DNA of 64,000 bases from Pseudobutyrivibrio sp. (lineage in GTDB: Bacteria; Bacillota; Clostridia; Lachnospirales; Lachnospiraceae). The DNA lies in NCBI RefSeq assembly GCF_017471675.1, contig NZ_JAFUSK010000045.1:1-64000 (forward strand). The letters are read 5' to 3'. The position numbers were made by a program, and so were the translations under genes. Of this stretch, positions 1 through 9,300 are shown one piece after another; position 1 is the stretch's first letter, and every line of letters starts with the position of its first letter. The notes under the pieces were generated by a model. That model was not told where the DNA came from. It did no database searches and saw only the letters and a program-made list of their open reading frames with translations.

Positions 1-220
1 AATGAGCCTAGTAGAATCTTAAAGCAGTTTTTGAATGTTTTCATATGGGCTGCCACGGACGGCAGCCCAAGGCTGATAGCGAAATGGACTGAGCTTGAAG
101 CCGGTAGGAAAACATCCAAAAACTGCTTTTAATTCTACTTGGCGAATGTAATATGAATGCAATTAATACTAATATTGCCGCCACTGCTATTAAGTAACAT
201 AACAAGTGTCTGCGAGATAC
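1..220. repeat. Long inverted-repeat element, copy 1 (left end cut by window edge)
   Basis: This copy matches the reverse complement of the element at 56497-56819. Both have the same 63-nt core (44-106 here), which contains the hairpin GGGCTGCC-ACGGAC-GGCAGCCC. Both have arms carrying GCAATTAATACTAATATTG and the end motif GTGTCTGYGAGATAC, here at 206-220. Similarity stops after 220. The start of the other arm lies off the window. I see no open reading frame that would be a transposase, so this is a non-autonomous, MITE-like repeat or a structured RNA/DNA element. The family is not one I can name. Confidence 0.8.
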
Positions 221-455
221 ATACAGTCCCTTCGAATAGTCAAAGCCGTGAAAGGACACGTGACCTATGCTCGTTTGTGGCATTAAGAAAATCAGCAATT
301 CTTCTCCAATGCTGCAATAGGCCAAGGCTACGGATTTATGCTTCCAGCGGGCACCTTCGATTAATTCAAGAACAAGTCCCTAGAGTTCACTACGCTATCT
401 CTTTGCCAAATCCATATTCTGTAAAAAAATGCCCATGAATAGTAACATACTTATT
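221..455. other. Intergenic tail downstream of cooS, possible degenerate reading frame
   Basis: No convincing gene is seen. On the minus strand one frame reads from an ATG near 437 through two in-frame stops and then stays open into the repeat at 1-220. The stretch LELIEGARWKHKSVALAYCS looks protein-like, but there is no Shine-Dalgarno sequence and I recognise no family. It may be a decayed gene fragment cut by the repeat element, or chance. No terminator hairpin for cooS is obvious here. Confidence 0.3.
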
Positions 456-2537
456 CTACTCCCAGCCCAGGTTCTTTCGCTTTTCCTTCATGTCGGCTAC
501 GATTTGCTTGGCAAGTGCAACAGGGTCTGTGTTCACATTCATGGTAGAACCTAGGATTTCCTTGGTGCCATACTTTAGGAATTCGATGACATTTTTAGAG
601 CCGTATATAGGCGCCTCCACACAGTGATAAGAGCTGATTCCATTTAGTCTAAAGCCAAGGGCTGCATCTATTCCCTTTTCATTGCCCCACTCTGGTGAGC
701 TAAATGCAAAAGGTAGCTCATAGAGATTCTTACCAAGCTCTCCTGCTATACCTGCAAAGATTCCTGTGGACCTGGTGTTATCAATACACTCTCCCACATG
801 CCAAACTGGTGGCAGGTCAGGCTCTAAGAACTGACGCAAGCTTTCTCCCGCCTTTTCCTTGCCAGAAATAGCACAATATCCAAGCTTCATCAGTGGGAAG
901 GATGCACAGCCATTAGTGATAATAAGCACATTGTTCTTAAGAAGCTCGTCTGCCACATCCACAATGCACTTCTCATAAAGAACCTTAGGGTTGTTGCAGC
1001 CTACCATATTTACTACGCCAAGAATCTGTCCTGATTTAATAGCCTCTGCCAGTGGCTTCATGCTGCCAAATCTTCTGTGGATGTATTCTACAGAAAATCC
1101 TACCTCAGCTTCCACCTCGTATGGTGGGATGTATACAGGAATTCCCTTTCTATCCTCAAAGCTTTCAATAGCACGCCTTACAATCTTTTCTGCCAATGCC
1201 TTAGTTTCAGATATGTTGCTGTGATGATGGTCATACTCATATCTTTCAGCCCCAGGCAATCTCGCGGATTCACTGGTGGTTACCACTGTAGTCTTAAAGC
1301 ATTTAGCCACATCCATAATGGCAGGGAAAACATCCTGCACATCTGCCACCCACAAATCAAGTGCTCCTGTACCAAGAACAAGTTCTGCGGAAACTGCATT
1401 CGAAAGAGGGATGACGCCGCTTTGTCTGTACATTGCAGAAAGTCCTGAACAGCAGATACCGTAAAAACGAATTCCCTTTGCCCCCTTAGATTTGGCTAGC
1501 TCCACTAAATCCTCTCTTTTTCCTGCCTCTACAATCTGGCTTACAAGAAGTGGAAGATGGCCGTGTACTGCAATATTTACATAACCCTTTTTTAGGGCTC
1601 CAATATTTACCTTAGATGTAACTCTATCACCTACTCCAAACAATGAATCTGTTGCGATTGATGCGCCTACTACACCTGAAAATGTAAATGCCAGACCACA
1701 ACGCAAGAACTGCTGCATGATGCTCTTCCAATCCCCATCTGTAGCGCAGCCTGATTTGTGATATGCCTCAAACACTTCGTGGTAGGCGCTGATTGGCAGG
1801 ATATCAAGGTCTTCCCACACCTTTTGTCTTTCAGGAAGGGCGCAGGCTGAGATGGTCTTGTATTCATCAGGAACTGTACGGGACAAATCCTCCAAGAGAG
1901 CATCTGCCAAATCCTTAGCCACATGCTTAAGCTGTCGATTCTTGGTTCTGATTCCAAAGGCCGCTGCTGTACTTCTTATTTTCTGCTCACCTAGAATTGG
2001 TATATCCAGCTCTCCCTCTGCTGCCTTCTTAAGTGCAAGCATTACCTCTCTTGCATGCATACCATGCTGAGCCGCACCAGCTGCTGCTGAGCGAAGCAAG
2101 TTTCTTGCTACAATCAAATCTGCATCTGCACCGCACACTCCCTTTGGAGCCTTAGGTGTAATGCGACATGGTCCCATATTACAAATCTTACAACAAGTGC
2201 CACAAAGACCAAAATTGCACTGAGGCTTTTGTGCATCAAACCTATCAAACGTGGTATCAATCCCAAGCTGCTCCATTCTAAGAAGCATTTCCCTTACTGC
2301 TGGATCTGGCGTGTTATCTATTACATCCTGCTTTGATGGGAATGTCTTTCGGTATTCTGCAACCGCATTCATGTAGTCCTTTGTGAAATCTCCATCGTCC
2401 TCATCCCCATGATGACTAGCCTCCAGAGTCACCGTAGGAATTCCGTGCTCATCAAAGCCTATAAGATTTCTGTGGGAATGAATGTGCTCTATGCCTTTCT
2501 TGCCAGTATGTGTTTCATGCTCATGTGTATGACTCAT
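456..2537 (-). CDS. cooS: Anaerobic Ni-CO dehydrogenase catalytic subunit
   Basis: A 693-residue cytoplasmic CooS-type enzyme that interconverts CO and CO2 at a Ni-Fe-S C-cluster. Cys107, 112, 115, 116, 119 and 124 form the D/B-cluster region. C-cluster ligands are recognisable as HGH, GICCSG, GCNN, NGCAS and HVGECID. The cysteine expected in the DYQC motif is Asp402 (VQD). The first 43 residues hold ten histidines (3, 5, 7, 10, 18, 20, 22, 31, 42, 43), an extension that could bind nickel. AAAGGAG precedes the ATG. It is the last gene after an ABC transporter (2556-5034). No cooF, cooC or acetyl-CoA synthase genes are in the window, so its redox partner and Ni insertase are not evident. Confidence 0.93.
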   Translation of the reverse strand: MSHTHEHETHTGKKGIEHIHSHRNLIGFDEHGIPTVTLEASHHGDEDDGDFTKDYMNAVAEYRKTFPSKQDVIDNTPDPAVREMLLRMEQLGIDTTFDRFDAQKPQCNFGLCGTCCKICNMGPCRITPKAPKGVCGADADLIVARNLLRSAAAGAAQHGMHAREVMLALKKAAEGELDIPILGEQKIRSTAAAFGIRTKNRQLKHVAKDLADALLEDLSRTVPDEYKTISACALPERQKVWEDLDILPISAYHEVFEAYHKSGCATDGDWKSIMQQFLRCGLAFTFSGVVGASIATDSLFGVGDRVTSKVNIGALKKGYVNIAVHGHLPLLVSQIVEAGKREDLVELAKSKGAKGIRFYGICCSGLSAMYRQSGVIPLSNAVSAELVLGTGALDLWVADVQDVFPAIMDVAKCFKTTVVTTSESARLPGAERYEYDHHHSNISETKALAEKIVRRAIESFEDRKGIPVYIPPYEVEAEVGFSVEYIHRRFGSMKPLAEAIKSGQILGVVNMVGCNNPKVLYEKCIVDVADELLKNNVLIITNGCASFPLMKLGYCAISGKEKAGESLRQFLEPDLPPVWHVGECIDNTRSTGIFAGIAGELGKNLYELPFAFSSPEWGNEKGIDAALGFRLNGISSYHCVEAPIYGSKNVIEFLKYGTKEILGSTMNVNTDPVALAKQIVADMKEKRKNLGWE

Positions 2538-2555
2538 TATCTGCTCCTTTTACTA

Positions 2556-3329
2556 TTAGATGTTGTACTCAATTGCATCTTCGTTTTTCATATTTAACAA
2601 ATCAAAAATCTTATCTCTTACTAATAAGAAATCTCCGCTGGTTCTATCTCTAAAATGATGTAGTGGCACCTTTATAACTCCCTTTACCTTGCCAGGATTA
2701 GGTGTCATAACAACAATTCTATCAGCCAGATAAACTGCCTCTTCAATATCATGGGTGACAAAGATGATTGTCTTCTTTTCCCTTTTACAGATATCTAAAA
2801 TGTCATCCTGAAGCTTCATTCTTGTGATTGCATCCAAAGCTCCAAGGGGCTCATCCATAAATAGGATATCAGGCTCCACTGCAAGCGCCCTTGCGATTGC
2901 AACTCTTTGCTTCATTCCACCAGAAAGCTGTCTAGGGTAGCTTTTGGCGAAATTCTCAAGCTTCACCATCTCAAGGTATGTCCTTACAATCTTAGCCCTC
3001 TCATCCTTACTTATCTTTTTGTTTTCAAGACCAAGTGCAACATTTTTCTCCACTGTGCGCCATGGAAGAAGTCCATAGTTTTGAAAAATAGTAACATTCT
3101 TTGTGCTAGGACCAGTTACCTCTTTTCCATCTATGGTAATACTTCCCTCGTTGACCAAATCAAAGCCTGCAATAGCATTTAATAGTGTACTTTTGCCACA
3201 GCCAGATGGACCAAGCAAGCAGATGAATTCTCCCTTTTCTATATCCAGATTAACATCTGTTAAAGCTCTAAATTCCTGACCGTTTTCAACAAATGTTTTC
3301 CCTGCATTTTCTATATGAATATAAGACAT
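2556..3329 (-). CDS. ABC transporter ATPase, nitrate/sulfonate/taurine type
   Basis: Cytoplasmic ATPase of a NitT/TauT-type importer. It has Walker A GPSGCGKS, signature LSGGMKQR, Walker B ILFMDEP and the H-loop THD, in the usual order for a protein of about 257 residues. I place the start at the ATG of 3329, because GGGGAGGTG lies seven bases upstream. A GTG three codons earlier would sit inside that ribosome binding site. It follows the permease by one base and precedes cooS by 18 bases, so the three transporter genes and cooS are read as one operon. The substrate is not shown by the sequence. Confidence 0.9.
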   Translation of the reverse strand: MSYIHIENAGKTFVENGQEFRALTDVNLDIEKGEFICLLGPSGCGKSTLLNAIAGFDLVNEGSITIDGKEVTGPSTKNVTIFQNYGLLPWRTVEKNVALGLENKKISKDERAKIVRTYLEMVKLENFAKSYPRQLSGGMKQRVAIARALAVEPDILFMDEPLGALDAITRMKLQDDILDICKREKKTIIFVTHDIEEAVYLADRIVVMTPNPGKVKGVIKVPLHHFRDRTSGDFLLVRDKIFDLLNMKNEDAIEYNI

Positions 3330-3330
3330 T

Positions 3331-4089
3331 TTATTCACCTCCCCATGCTCTTAATACCTTCTTTTCCACAATGCCAAGGAGAAAATCAAGAAGCAATCCG
3401 ATGATACCTATTACAAATATTGTAGCAAGAAGCAAATCTGCCCGCACGTTGTTTCTCGCATCAATAATCTGATAGCCAAGGCCCGACTGGGCACCAACCA
3501 TCTCACCTGCCACAAGAAATATCCATGCACTTCCCAAAGCTAAATGAATGGCATTTGCAATCTGTGGAAATGCCGCCGGAAGAATCACCTTCCACAAAAG
3601 GGCAGGCTGTCTTATTCCAAAATTCTCAGATACCCTAAAATAGATATCATCTATCTTCATAATTGCCGAAACCGTTGACAGCAGTACTGGGAAAAAAGCA
3701 GCGATAAATATAATCACAATAGCCGGCAAATCTCCTATTCCAAACAACAGCACCACAAAAGGCATCCAGGCTGTTGGAGATATTGGCCTAAGTAGCTGGA
3801 GGGCTGGGTTAACATAATTGAACACCTTTGGAAGGCTACCTAGAATTAGCCCTAAGATAACTGCAACAATTACAGATAGGCCATAGCCTATAGCAAATCT
3901 TCCCATGCTGGTAATGAATGATTCTAATAGCTGCCCTGATGTAAGAAGCTCAATCAATGCATTAAATGCCATTAGAGGTGATGGGAACAGAGCCTCGCTG
4001 TAATCACTAAATATAAATGCCACCTGCCAAAGTGCTATTAAGATAGCAATAGAAACAATTACATATTTTATAGAATTTAGTTTTTTCAT
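3331..4089 (-). CDS. ABC transporter permease, NitT/TauT type
   Basis: Integral membrane permease of about 252 residues with some six hydrophobic segments. Near residues 150-180 lies a cytoplasmic coupling loop (ENFGIRQPALLWKVILPAAFP) in the position of the EAA motif of SsuC/TauC permeases. The ATG at 4089 is preferred over the one at 4098, because AAGGG lies nine bases before it while the earlier ATG abuts that motif. It sits between the binding protein and the ATPase and should form the membrane channel for both. The substrate is unknown. Confidence 0.88.
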   Translation of the reverse strand: MKKLNSIKYVIVSIAILIALWQVAFIFSDYSEALFPSPLMAFNALIELLTSGQLLESFITSMGRFAIGYGLSVIVAVILGLILGSLPKVFNYVNPALQLLRPISPTAWMPFVVLLFGIGDLPAIVIIFIAAFFPVLLSTVSAIMKIDDIYFRVSENFGIRQPALLWKVILPAAFPQIANAIHLALGSAWIFLVAGEMVGAQSGLGYQIIDARNNVRADLLLATIFVIGIIGLLLDFLLGIVEKKVLRAWGGE

Positions 4090-4101
4090 AATCTTCATCC
4101 C

Positions 4102-5034
4102 TTAAAAATCGTTCTTAACAAATTCGTTGTAGCTTGGTGGATTATCTAATAAGCCGTAATCCACTACCTTTTCAGATAGCTGCTCGTACATAGCCTCTGT
4201 TATCTCCAGGTCATCAAAGGAAATCCATTTTAAGGAAATATCAAGGACATCATCCTTCTGATTTAGATATTCCTTTGCCACCTTCTTTGCCTCTTCTAAG
4301 GTAAGTGCGCTGCCTGCCTTTTTGTAGCCTTCCACATAAGCCTTTGCCACCTTTGGACGGCTTTCTATAAAGCTATCTGTAAGCACCAGACCACAGCATA
4401 CGCTATCTTCCCAAAGCTCATTTGATTCGTACAGAACCTTACCTGCTCCAATAGATACTCCCATTGCCCCAAATGGCTCTGCCACGCAATATCCATCTAT
4501 TGTTCCTGCTGCAAGAGCTGAAGGCATTTCTGTAGGCGCCAGCTCCACCACATTTATGTCATCTATAGTCAGACCATTCTTAGTAAGAGCATCGTTTACA
4601 AGGATGTTATGGGATGACTGTCTATGAGGGATGGCAATTGTTCTTCCCTTTAAATCTGCCCCGTCCTTAACATCATTTGAAACAACAATCACATTGCCAT
4701 CTCTATGTCCTAATGCTACTGCCTTTATACCAATACCTTCTGCCTTAGACTTCATAGCAAGCTCAATGAGAACTGAAGCGCCATCCACCTGACCTGAATT
4801 AAGAGCATCCAAAAGCTCTGGCCATGAGCCATACTTTACAAGCTCCACCTGAATGTTTTCATTTTTCTCAAGCTCCTTTGCTTCCTTAAGCACTGCCAAA
4901 GAATGTGTAATTGGCAGATAAGCAATTTTTACTGTTTCTACAGATTCACTGGCTTTGCTTTTGCCGGCTCCGCCACATGCCACCAAAGAAAGTGCAAGGC
5001 ATCCTAATAAGATAATCGATATAAGTTTTTTCAT
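4102..5034 (-). CDS. ABC transporter substrate-binding lipoprotein, SsuA/NMT1 type
   Basis: Extracytoplasmic binding protein of 310 residues. The signal peptide ends in the lipobox LVAC (Cys20), so it should be lipid-anchored outside the membrane. The motif YCVAEPFGAMG and the preceding IAIPHRQSSHN loop resemble the NMT1/SsuA/CmpA fold, which binds nitrate, sulfonates, bicarbonate or thiamine precursors. It is the first gene of the operon ending in cooS. A promoter at 5066-5094 and the AAGGAG before its ATG support this start. Which ligand it carries, and why it is linked to a CO dehydrogenase, is not clear from sequence. Confidence 0.88.
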   Translation of the reverse strand: MKKLISIILLGCLALSLVACGGAGKSKASESVETVKIAYLPITHSLAVLKEAKELEKNENIQVELVKYGSWPELLDALNSGQVDGASVLIELAMKSKAEGIGIKAVALGHRDGNVIVVSNDVKDGADLKGRTIAIPHRQSSHNILVNDALTKNGLTIDDINVVELAPTEMPSALAAGTIDGYCVAEPFGAMGVSIGAGKVLYESNELWEDSVCCGLVLTDSFIESRPKVAKAYVEGYKKAGSALTLEEAKKVAKEYLNQKDDVLDISLKWISFDDLEITEAMYEQLSEKVVDYGLLDNPPSYNEFVKNDF

Positions 5035-5065
5035 AGCATTTCTCCTTCATTTTTAGTATGAAGAT

Positions 5066-5094
5066 ACTATAAATATTATTACCCAGTAGGTCAA
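5066..5094 (-). promoter_or_regulatory. Promoter of the ABC transporter-cooS operon with overlapping palindrome
   Basis: On the minus strand TTGACC (5089-5094) and TATAGT (5066-5071) are separated by exactly 17 bases. The imperfect palindrome ACC-TACT-GGGT overlaps the -35 end and the start of the spacer. This placement suits a repressor operator, but no regulator is identified. Confidence 0.6.
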
Positions 5095-5111
5095 TAGGTT
5101 TTAGGGCTAAT

Positions 5112-5158
5112 AAAAAACTATAGCGAGTTATCAATATTTTTTATAACCCGCTATAGTT
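5112..5158 (-). terminator. Intrinsic terminator after the YibE/F gene
   Basis: Minus-strand hairpin with arms AACTATAGCGGGTTAT and ATAACTCGCTATAGTT followed by T6. It separates the surface-protein/YibE-F operon from the cooS operon. Confidence 0.85.
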
Positions 5159-5171
5159 AAAATTGAAAACA

Positions 5172-6308
5172 CTATTTTTCCATGGAATAAAGCTTAGCTG
5201 CAATAGCCGAAACACAAGGCACTGTGCCAATGATTCCAATAGAGCCTGCGATAGCTCTAATCATTTCGATTGCAACAAAATCTGTATTTACTAATTGGAT
5301 GAAGGAAACCCCATAGGAATAAATAAGCACCATCATGTTAAGTGAGCCACCAACATAAGCTAGCACCAAGGTGTTTGCCATGGTTCCCATTGCATCCCTT
5401 CCGATATTCATACCTGCTGCAAAAAGCTCTTTAAAACCTAGCTTAGCATTTGCCTCATGGACCTCTCCTATTGCAGATGATATGGACATTGCAATATCCA
5501 TTACAGCACCAATAGCCGCTATAAGGATGCTACTTATAAAAAGTCCTCTAAGCTGAACTGGATAGCTGGATTTAACTAAAAGCAAGGCCTCCGCCTCATC
5601 CATCTGAAATGTGGTAACACCACCTATATGTGCTACCATAGCTCCAAGAAGGGCTGCTATAAGAACTCCTGCAAGGCTGCCTAAAGCTGCTGCAACAGTT
5701 TTCTTTTGAATGCCGCCTATCAACAAATAGCATATTGCCGAAGTAATAAACACTATAGCGATAGTAAGTGGTATAGGTGCCACTCCCTTAAGAGTAAGAG
5801 GAAGCAGCACAAACACAATAACAAGCACTGTATATACAAGCCCAAGGAATGCCTTAAGCCCCTGCTTACCACCAAGAGCAATAAGAACTATCGCAAATAC
5901 GATAACAAGCCCGATGATAAGTGGAACCCTGTCATAGTTGTAGATACTAACAGAATATTCATGCTCCCCTGTAGTATCGATTCTCACACTTACCCTATCT
6001 CCCTTTGACACATCCACATTATAAAGAGCGCTGTAATAGTTAGTCACCTTGCAGACATCGCCCTTGTAGCGACCTGTCAAAAGCTCCAGCTCAAGTGTGG
6101 TATCTCCTTTTTTTACATTTTCAATTTCTTCATCAACTGCCGTATTATCCTCTAAAACAGAGAGGACTCTAGCGGTTTCATATTCCACGCCAGAGTCCTC
6201 TGTAATAGTGTATGTAGGCCTGTCGGCATTAGCGTAAGCGATTACGCCAATGCTCAAACCTACAAATAATACGACTGATACAATTTTAATAATCAGTTCG
6301 TTTTTCAT
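5172..6308 (-). CDS. YibE/F family membrane protein
   Basis: Membrane protein of 378 residues. An N-terminal segment (residues 8-28) is followed by an extracytoplasmic OB-like domain to about residue 125. Then come roughly seven hydrophobic segments including ALGGKQGLKAFLGL and IGAVMDIAMSISSAIGEV, both typical of the YibE/F family (Pfam PF07907). The role of that family is not established. The gene starts three bases after the stop of the giant PHP surface protein, so the two are co-transcribed. A job in handling or stabilising that exported protein is only an inference from context. Confidence 0.85.
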   Translation of the reverse strand: MKNELIIKIVSVVLFVGLSIGVIAYANADRPTYTITEDSGVEYETARVLSVLEDNTAVDEEIENVKKGDTTLELELLTGRYKGDVCKVTNYYSALYNVDVSKGDRVSVRIDTTGEHEYSVSIYNYDRVPLIIGLVIVFAIVLIALGGKQGLKAFLGLVYTVLVIVFVLLPLTLKGVAPIPLTIAIVFITSAICYLLIGGIQKKTVAAALGSLAGVLIAALLGAMVAHIGGVTTFQMDEAEALLLVKSSYPVQLRGLFISSILIAAIGAVMDIAMSISSAIGEVHEANAKLGFKELFAAGMNIGRDAMGTMANTLVLAYVGGSLNMMVLIYSYGVSFIQLVNTDFVAIEMIRAIAGSIGIIGTVPCVSAIAAKLYSMEK

Positions 6309-6311
6309 TTC

Positions 6312-9300
6312 TTACTTTCCAAGTAACTTTGCTAGTAGTCCAAACTTTCCTGCAAGTGTTACTCCAACTCCTGCAATAATTATAACAGATGCTGCAGCAA
6401 CTGGCACTACTGGAAATTCCTTTTCTTCAGGAGCTGCTTCTGGAACCTGCTCATCAGCAATAGTCTCAGATGGCTGTGGATCCTGTGAAACTGTCTCTTC
6501 TTCAGTAGTCTCTTCTGTTACATCCTCAGTTGTATCATCTGCCATTTCTTCGTTGTCATTGCCAAGGATTGCATCTCTTACAGCTCTAAATCTGTTGACT
6601 ACATTTCTTACTGCACGACCAACTGGTGTATCAGCAATAGGAGCGATAATAGCATCTACAGCCTTATCAACAGCTGTATTGATATTTCTGATTACTGCTG
6701 CGATTGGATTGCTGCTTGAACCACTATTTCCACTGTTGCCACCGTTACCACCTGGTGTTACCGAAGGTGCTGAACCAACAAGCTTAATATCATCACAGTT
6801 TCTTACTCTAAATACTGGCACTGAAACATCTGAATCTCCCTCAGGATGCTTGTAAAGAACACCTACTGCAGAAACTGTAGCGCCAACCTTTACAAAATCA
6901 GCAAGCTCATTCTTGCCTGTTGTAGCTGATTTGATGTAACCATCGATGAAGATAGCTGCTTCAACGCCTGTGTCATCCATGAGCCAGAACTCTTCGATAG
7001 CACCGTCTGCACCAATAGCTACTCTTGTAACCTTACCTTCTGTTTCAAGCAATGAACCACCAAGTGCTTCGTAGTCCATAGCAGTCTTTGTATCTACCTT
7101 CTTAGGAGCATAGATATATGGCTCATCCTTAAGAATCTTGTATGAGATAACCTTAAGCTCCTTATCGCCCTGATACTGTGATACATATCCTACGATACGC
7201 ATCTTTGTACCGATTGCAAGACCTGGTGTTGCGTAAGGGAAGATATCAATACCGGCTGTCTCATCCTGAAGATAGATTGTATCGAAGAATGTAGTATTTT
7301 CGTTGTCTGTACCAGATGTTACATATCCTTCTACAGCAAATACTTCATTCATGGCACCTTTTCTTGCCTCAGCAATTGTTGAAACTGGAAGCTCAACCTG
7401 TGAACCATCTAAAATATTGTTTACAATTGTGTGGTTTACATAAGGAAGAGAATCGTTGTTATCCATCTCTGCCTTTACTTCGAAGTCTGAAAGGAATACA
7501 CCACCGGCAACAATAATCTGTCCGCCTGCCTTAGTCTTCTGACGAGCAAGGAATGTTACATTACCTTCGTTGTCATTCTTCTTACCCTTAACTCCGTTTT
7601 CAAGAACACCTTCAACGGCCTTACCGTTTTCATCCTTGCAGTCTACAGAGTATGTTGTATCGTAACCCTTTACAAGCCACTCTGCTGCATCAACAAAATC
7701 GTTAGCCTTTGCATTTGAAATATCAACTGAACATCCTGAATACTGGCTGTATTTCTGTCCTTCCTTGAAGCCTGCAAGAAGCTCAGAATCAAGATTTACA
7801 TTTGTAGGATACATTCTGTAAACCTGACCGCCGTTGTTCTTATCATCGCAAACTTCATCAGAACCCATGCGAATTGTAGCACCAATAGCTGAAAGAAGCT
7901 TGTTCTGCTCTGTTGCTGTCTGGCAATCTGTTGAATCAGAGTAATCTGCCAAACCACAAACTGCTACGGAACCACCATTTGCCACGTAATCCTTTACAAG
8001 TGCGATAAACTCATCGCTGTAGTGACTAACCTTGTAGTCACCTGCATTTGCTGTTCCAGATTTCTTAGCTGGAGCAGCAACTACAAGAAGCTTGCAGTTC
8101 TTTAATGTGTCAGCTGTTATTTCATCCTTAACAACTGTAGCGCGAATATTCTTTGCTGCGCAAAGCTTAATAAATGCATTTACATTTCCACCATAGTAGC
8201 CTGTTACATAATCATTGTAATGAGTACCATCAATAACAATATCTGCAATCATAGATGGAAGTGCATAGTTTACAGTGAGCTTATCTGTGTATACCTTTGG
8301 CACACCATTAAGCGTTGCTCTAACTGTAATCTCATAGGTTACCTGACCAGCTTCATTATATACATAATCTGTCTTAAATGTAGCTGTGCCCTTAGCTTCT
8401 ACTGAAGGAACTCCTGCTTCTTCTCCAGTAAGTGCAGCCACTTCTGTTTCCTTGCCATCAACATCCTTAAGTACAACATCAACGAAATCAATCTTAAGGT
8501 CAGATGATTCATTGTTGTACAAGTCAACATTAACATCAAGGCTTTCTCCCTTAACAGGAAGTACTGTGTTTGTGTATGTCTTGTTAATACCACAAGCTTC
8601 TACCTCACCTACCCATACAGGAGCTGTAACAGCAATATCACCGTCATCCTCTGTAATCTTTAGATAGTAATATGAATAGCTTGAAGGTACATTGAATGTA
8701 ACAGTAGTATCATTTGTTGATACATTCTCCATAGCGATTGACTGGCCACCATTTACGATAACTTCAACTCGGCCAATCTTTGAATCTGTAGGATCCTTGA
8801 TGTCTGCCTTGATTTCTACTGTGTCATCTACAGCATCCTTCTCAAGGATTGTACCCATGATATAGCTGTTAAGTGTGTAGTAAATTGAAAGATCGTTATC
8901 CTCTGTTGCATAGATACGATAGTTTCTCATTGCATCATAGATAGCGTTCTCATCGTTAACATCAGCAAGCATTACTGTACGAGCTGTGTTAGCATCGCCC
9001 CACTTACCCTTGTGGTTATCCTGGTTGTTTGTAGGAGCTACGTGCCATCCCTTATCAAGTGCACGTGTGTAGTACTCATAAGATGGGAAGTAACCTGAAG
9101 AACCGATTGTTCCTTCACCGTTACCAACCTCAATCATAGTAATAAGGTTATCGTTCTCTTCTGAATAGTATGCAAAATCACTGAAATCACCGAAGGTTGT
9201 ACCTGGGTGGTTGAACTGGCTGATAGAATCAGGAACAGTTCTAAGTGCTGCATAGTAGTTCTGAAGAGCTGTTGAGTATGTTGAAAACTCTGTCTGTGTA

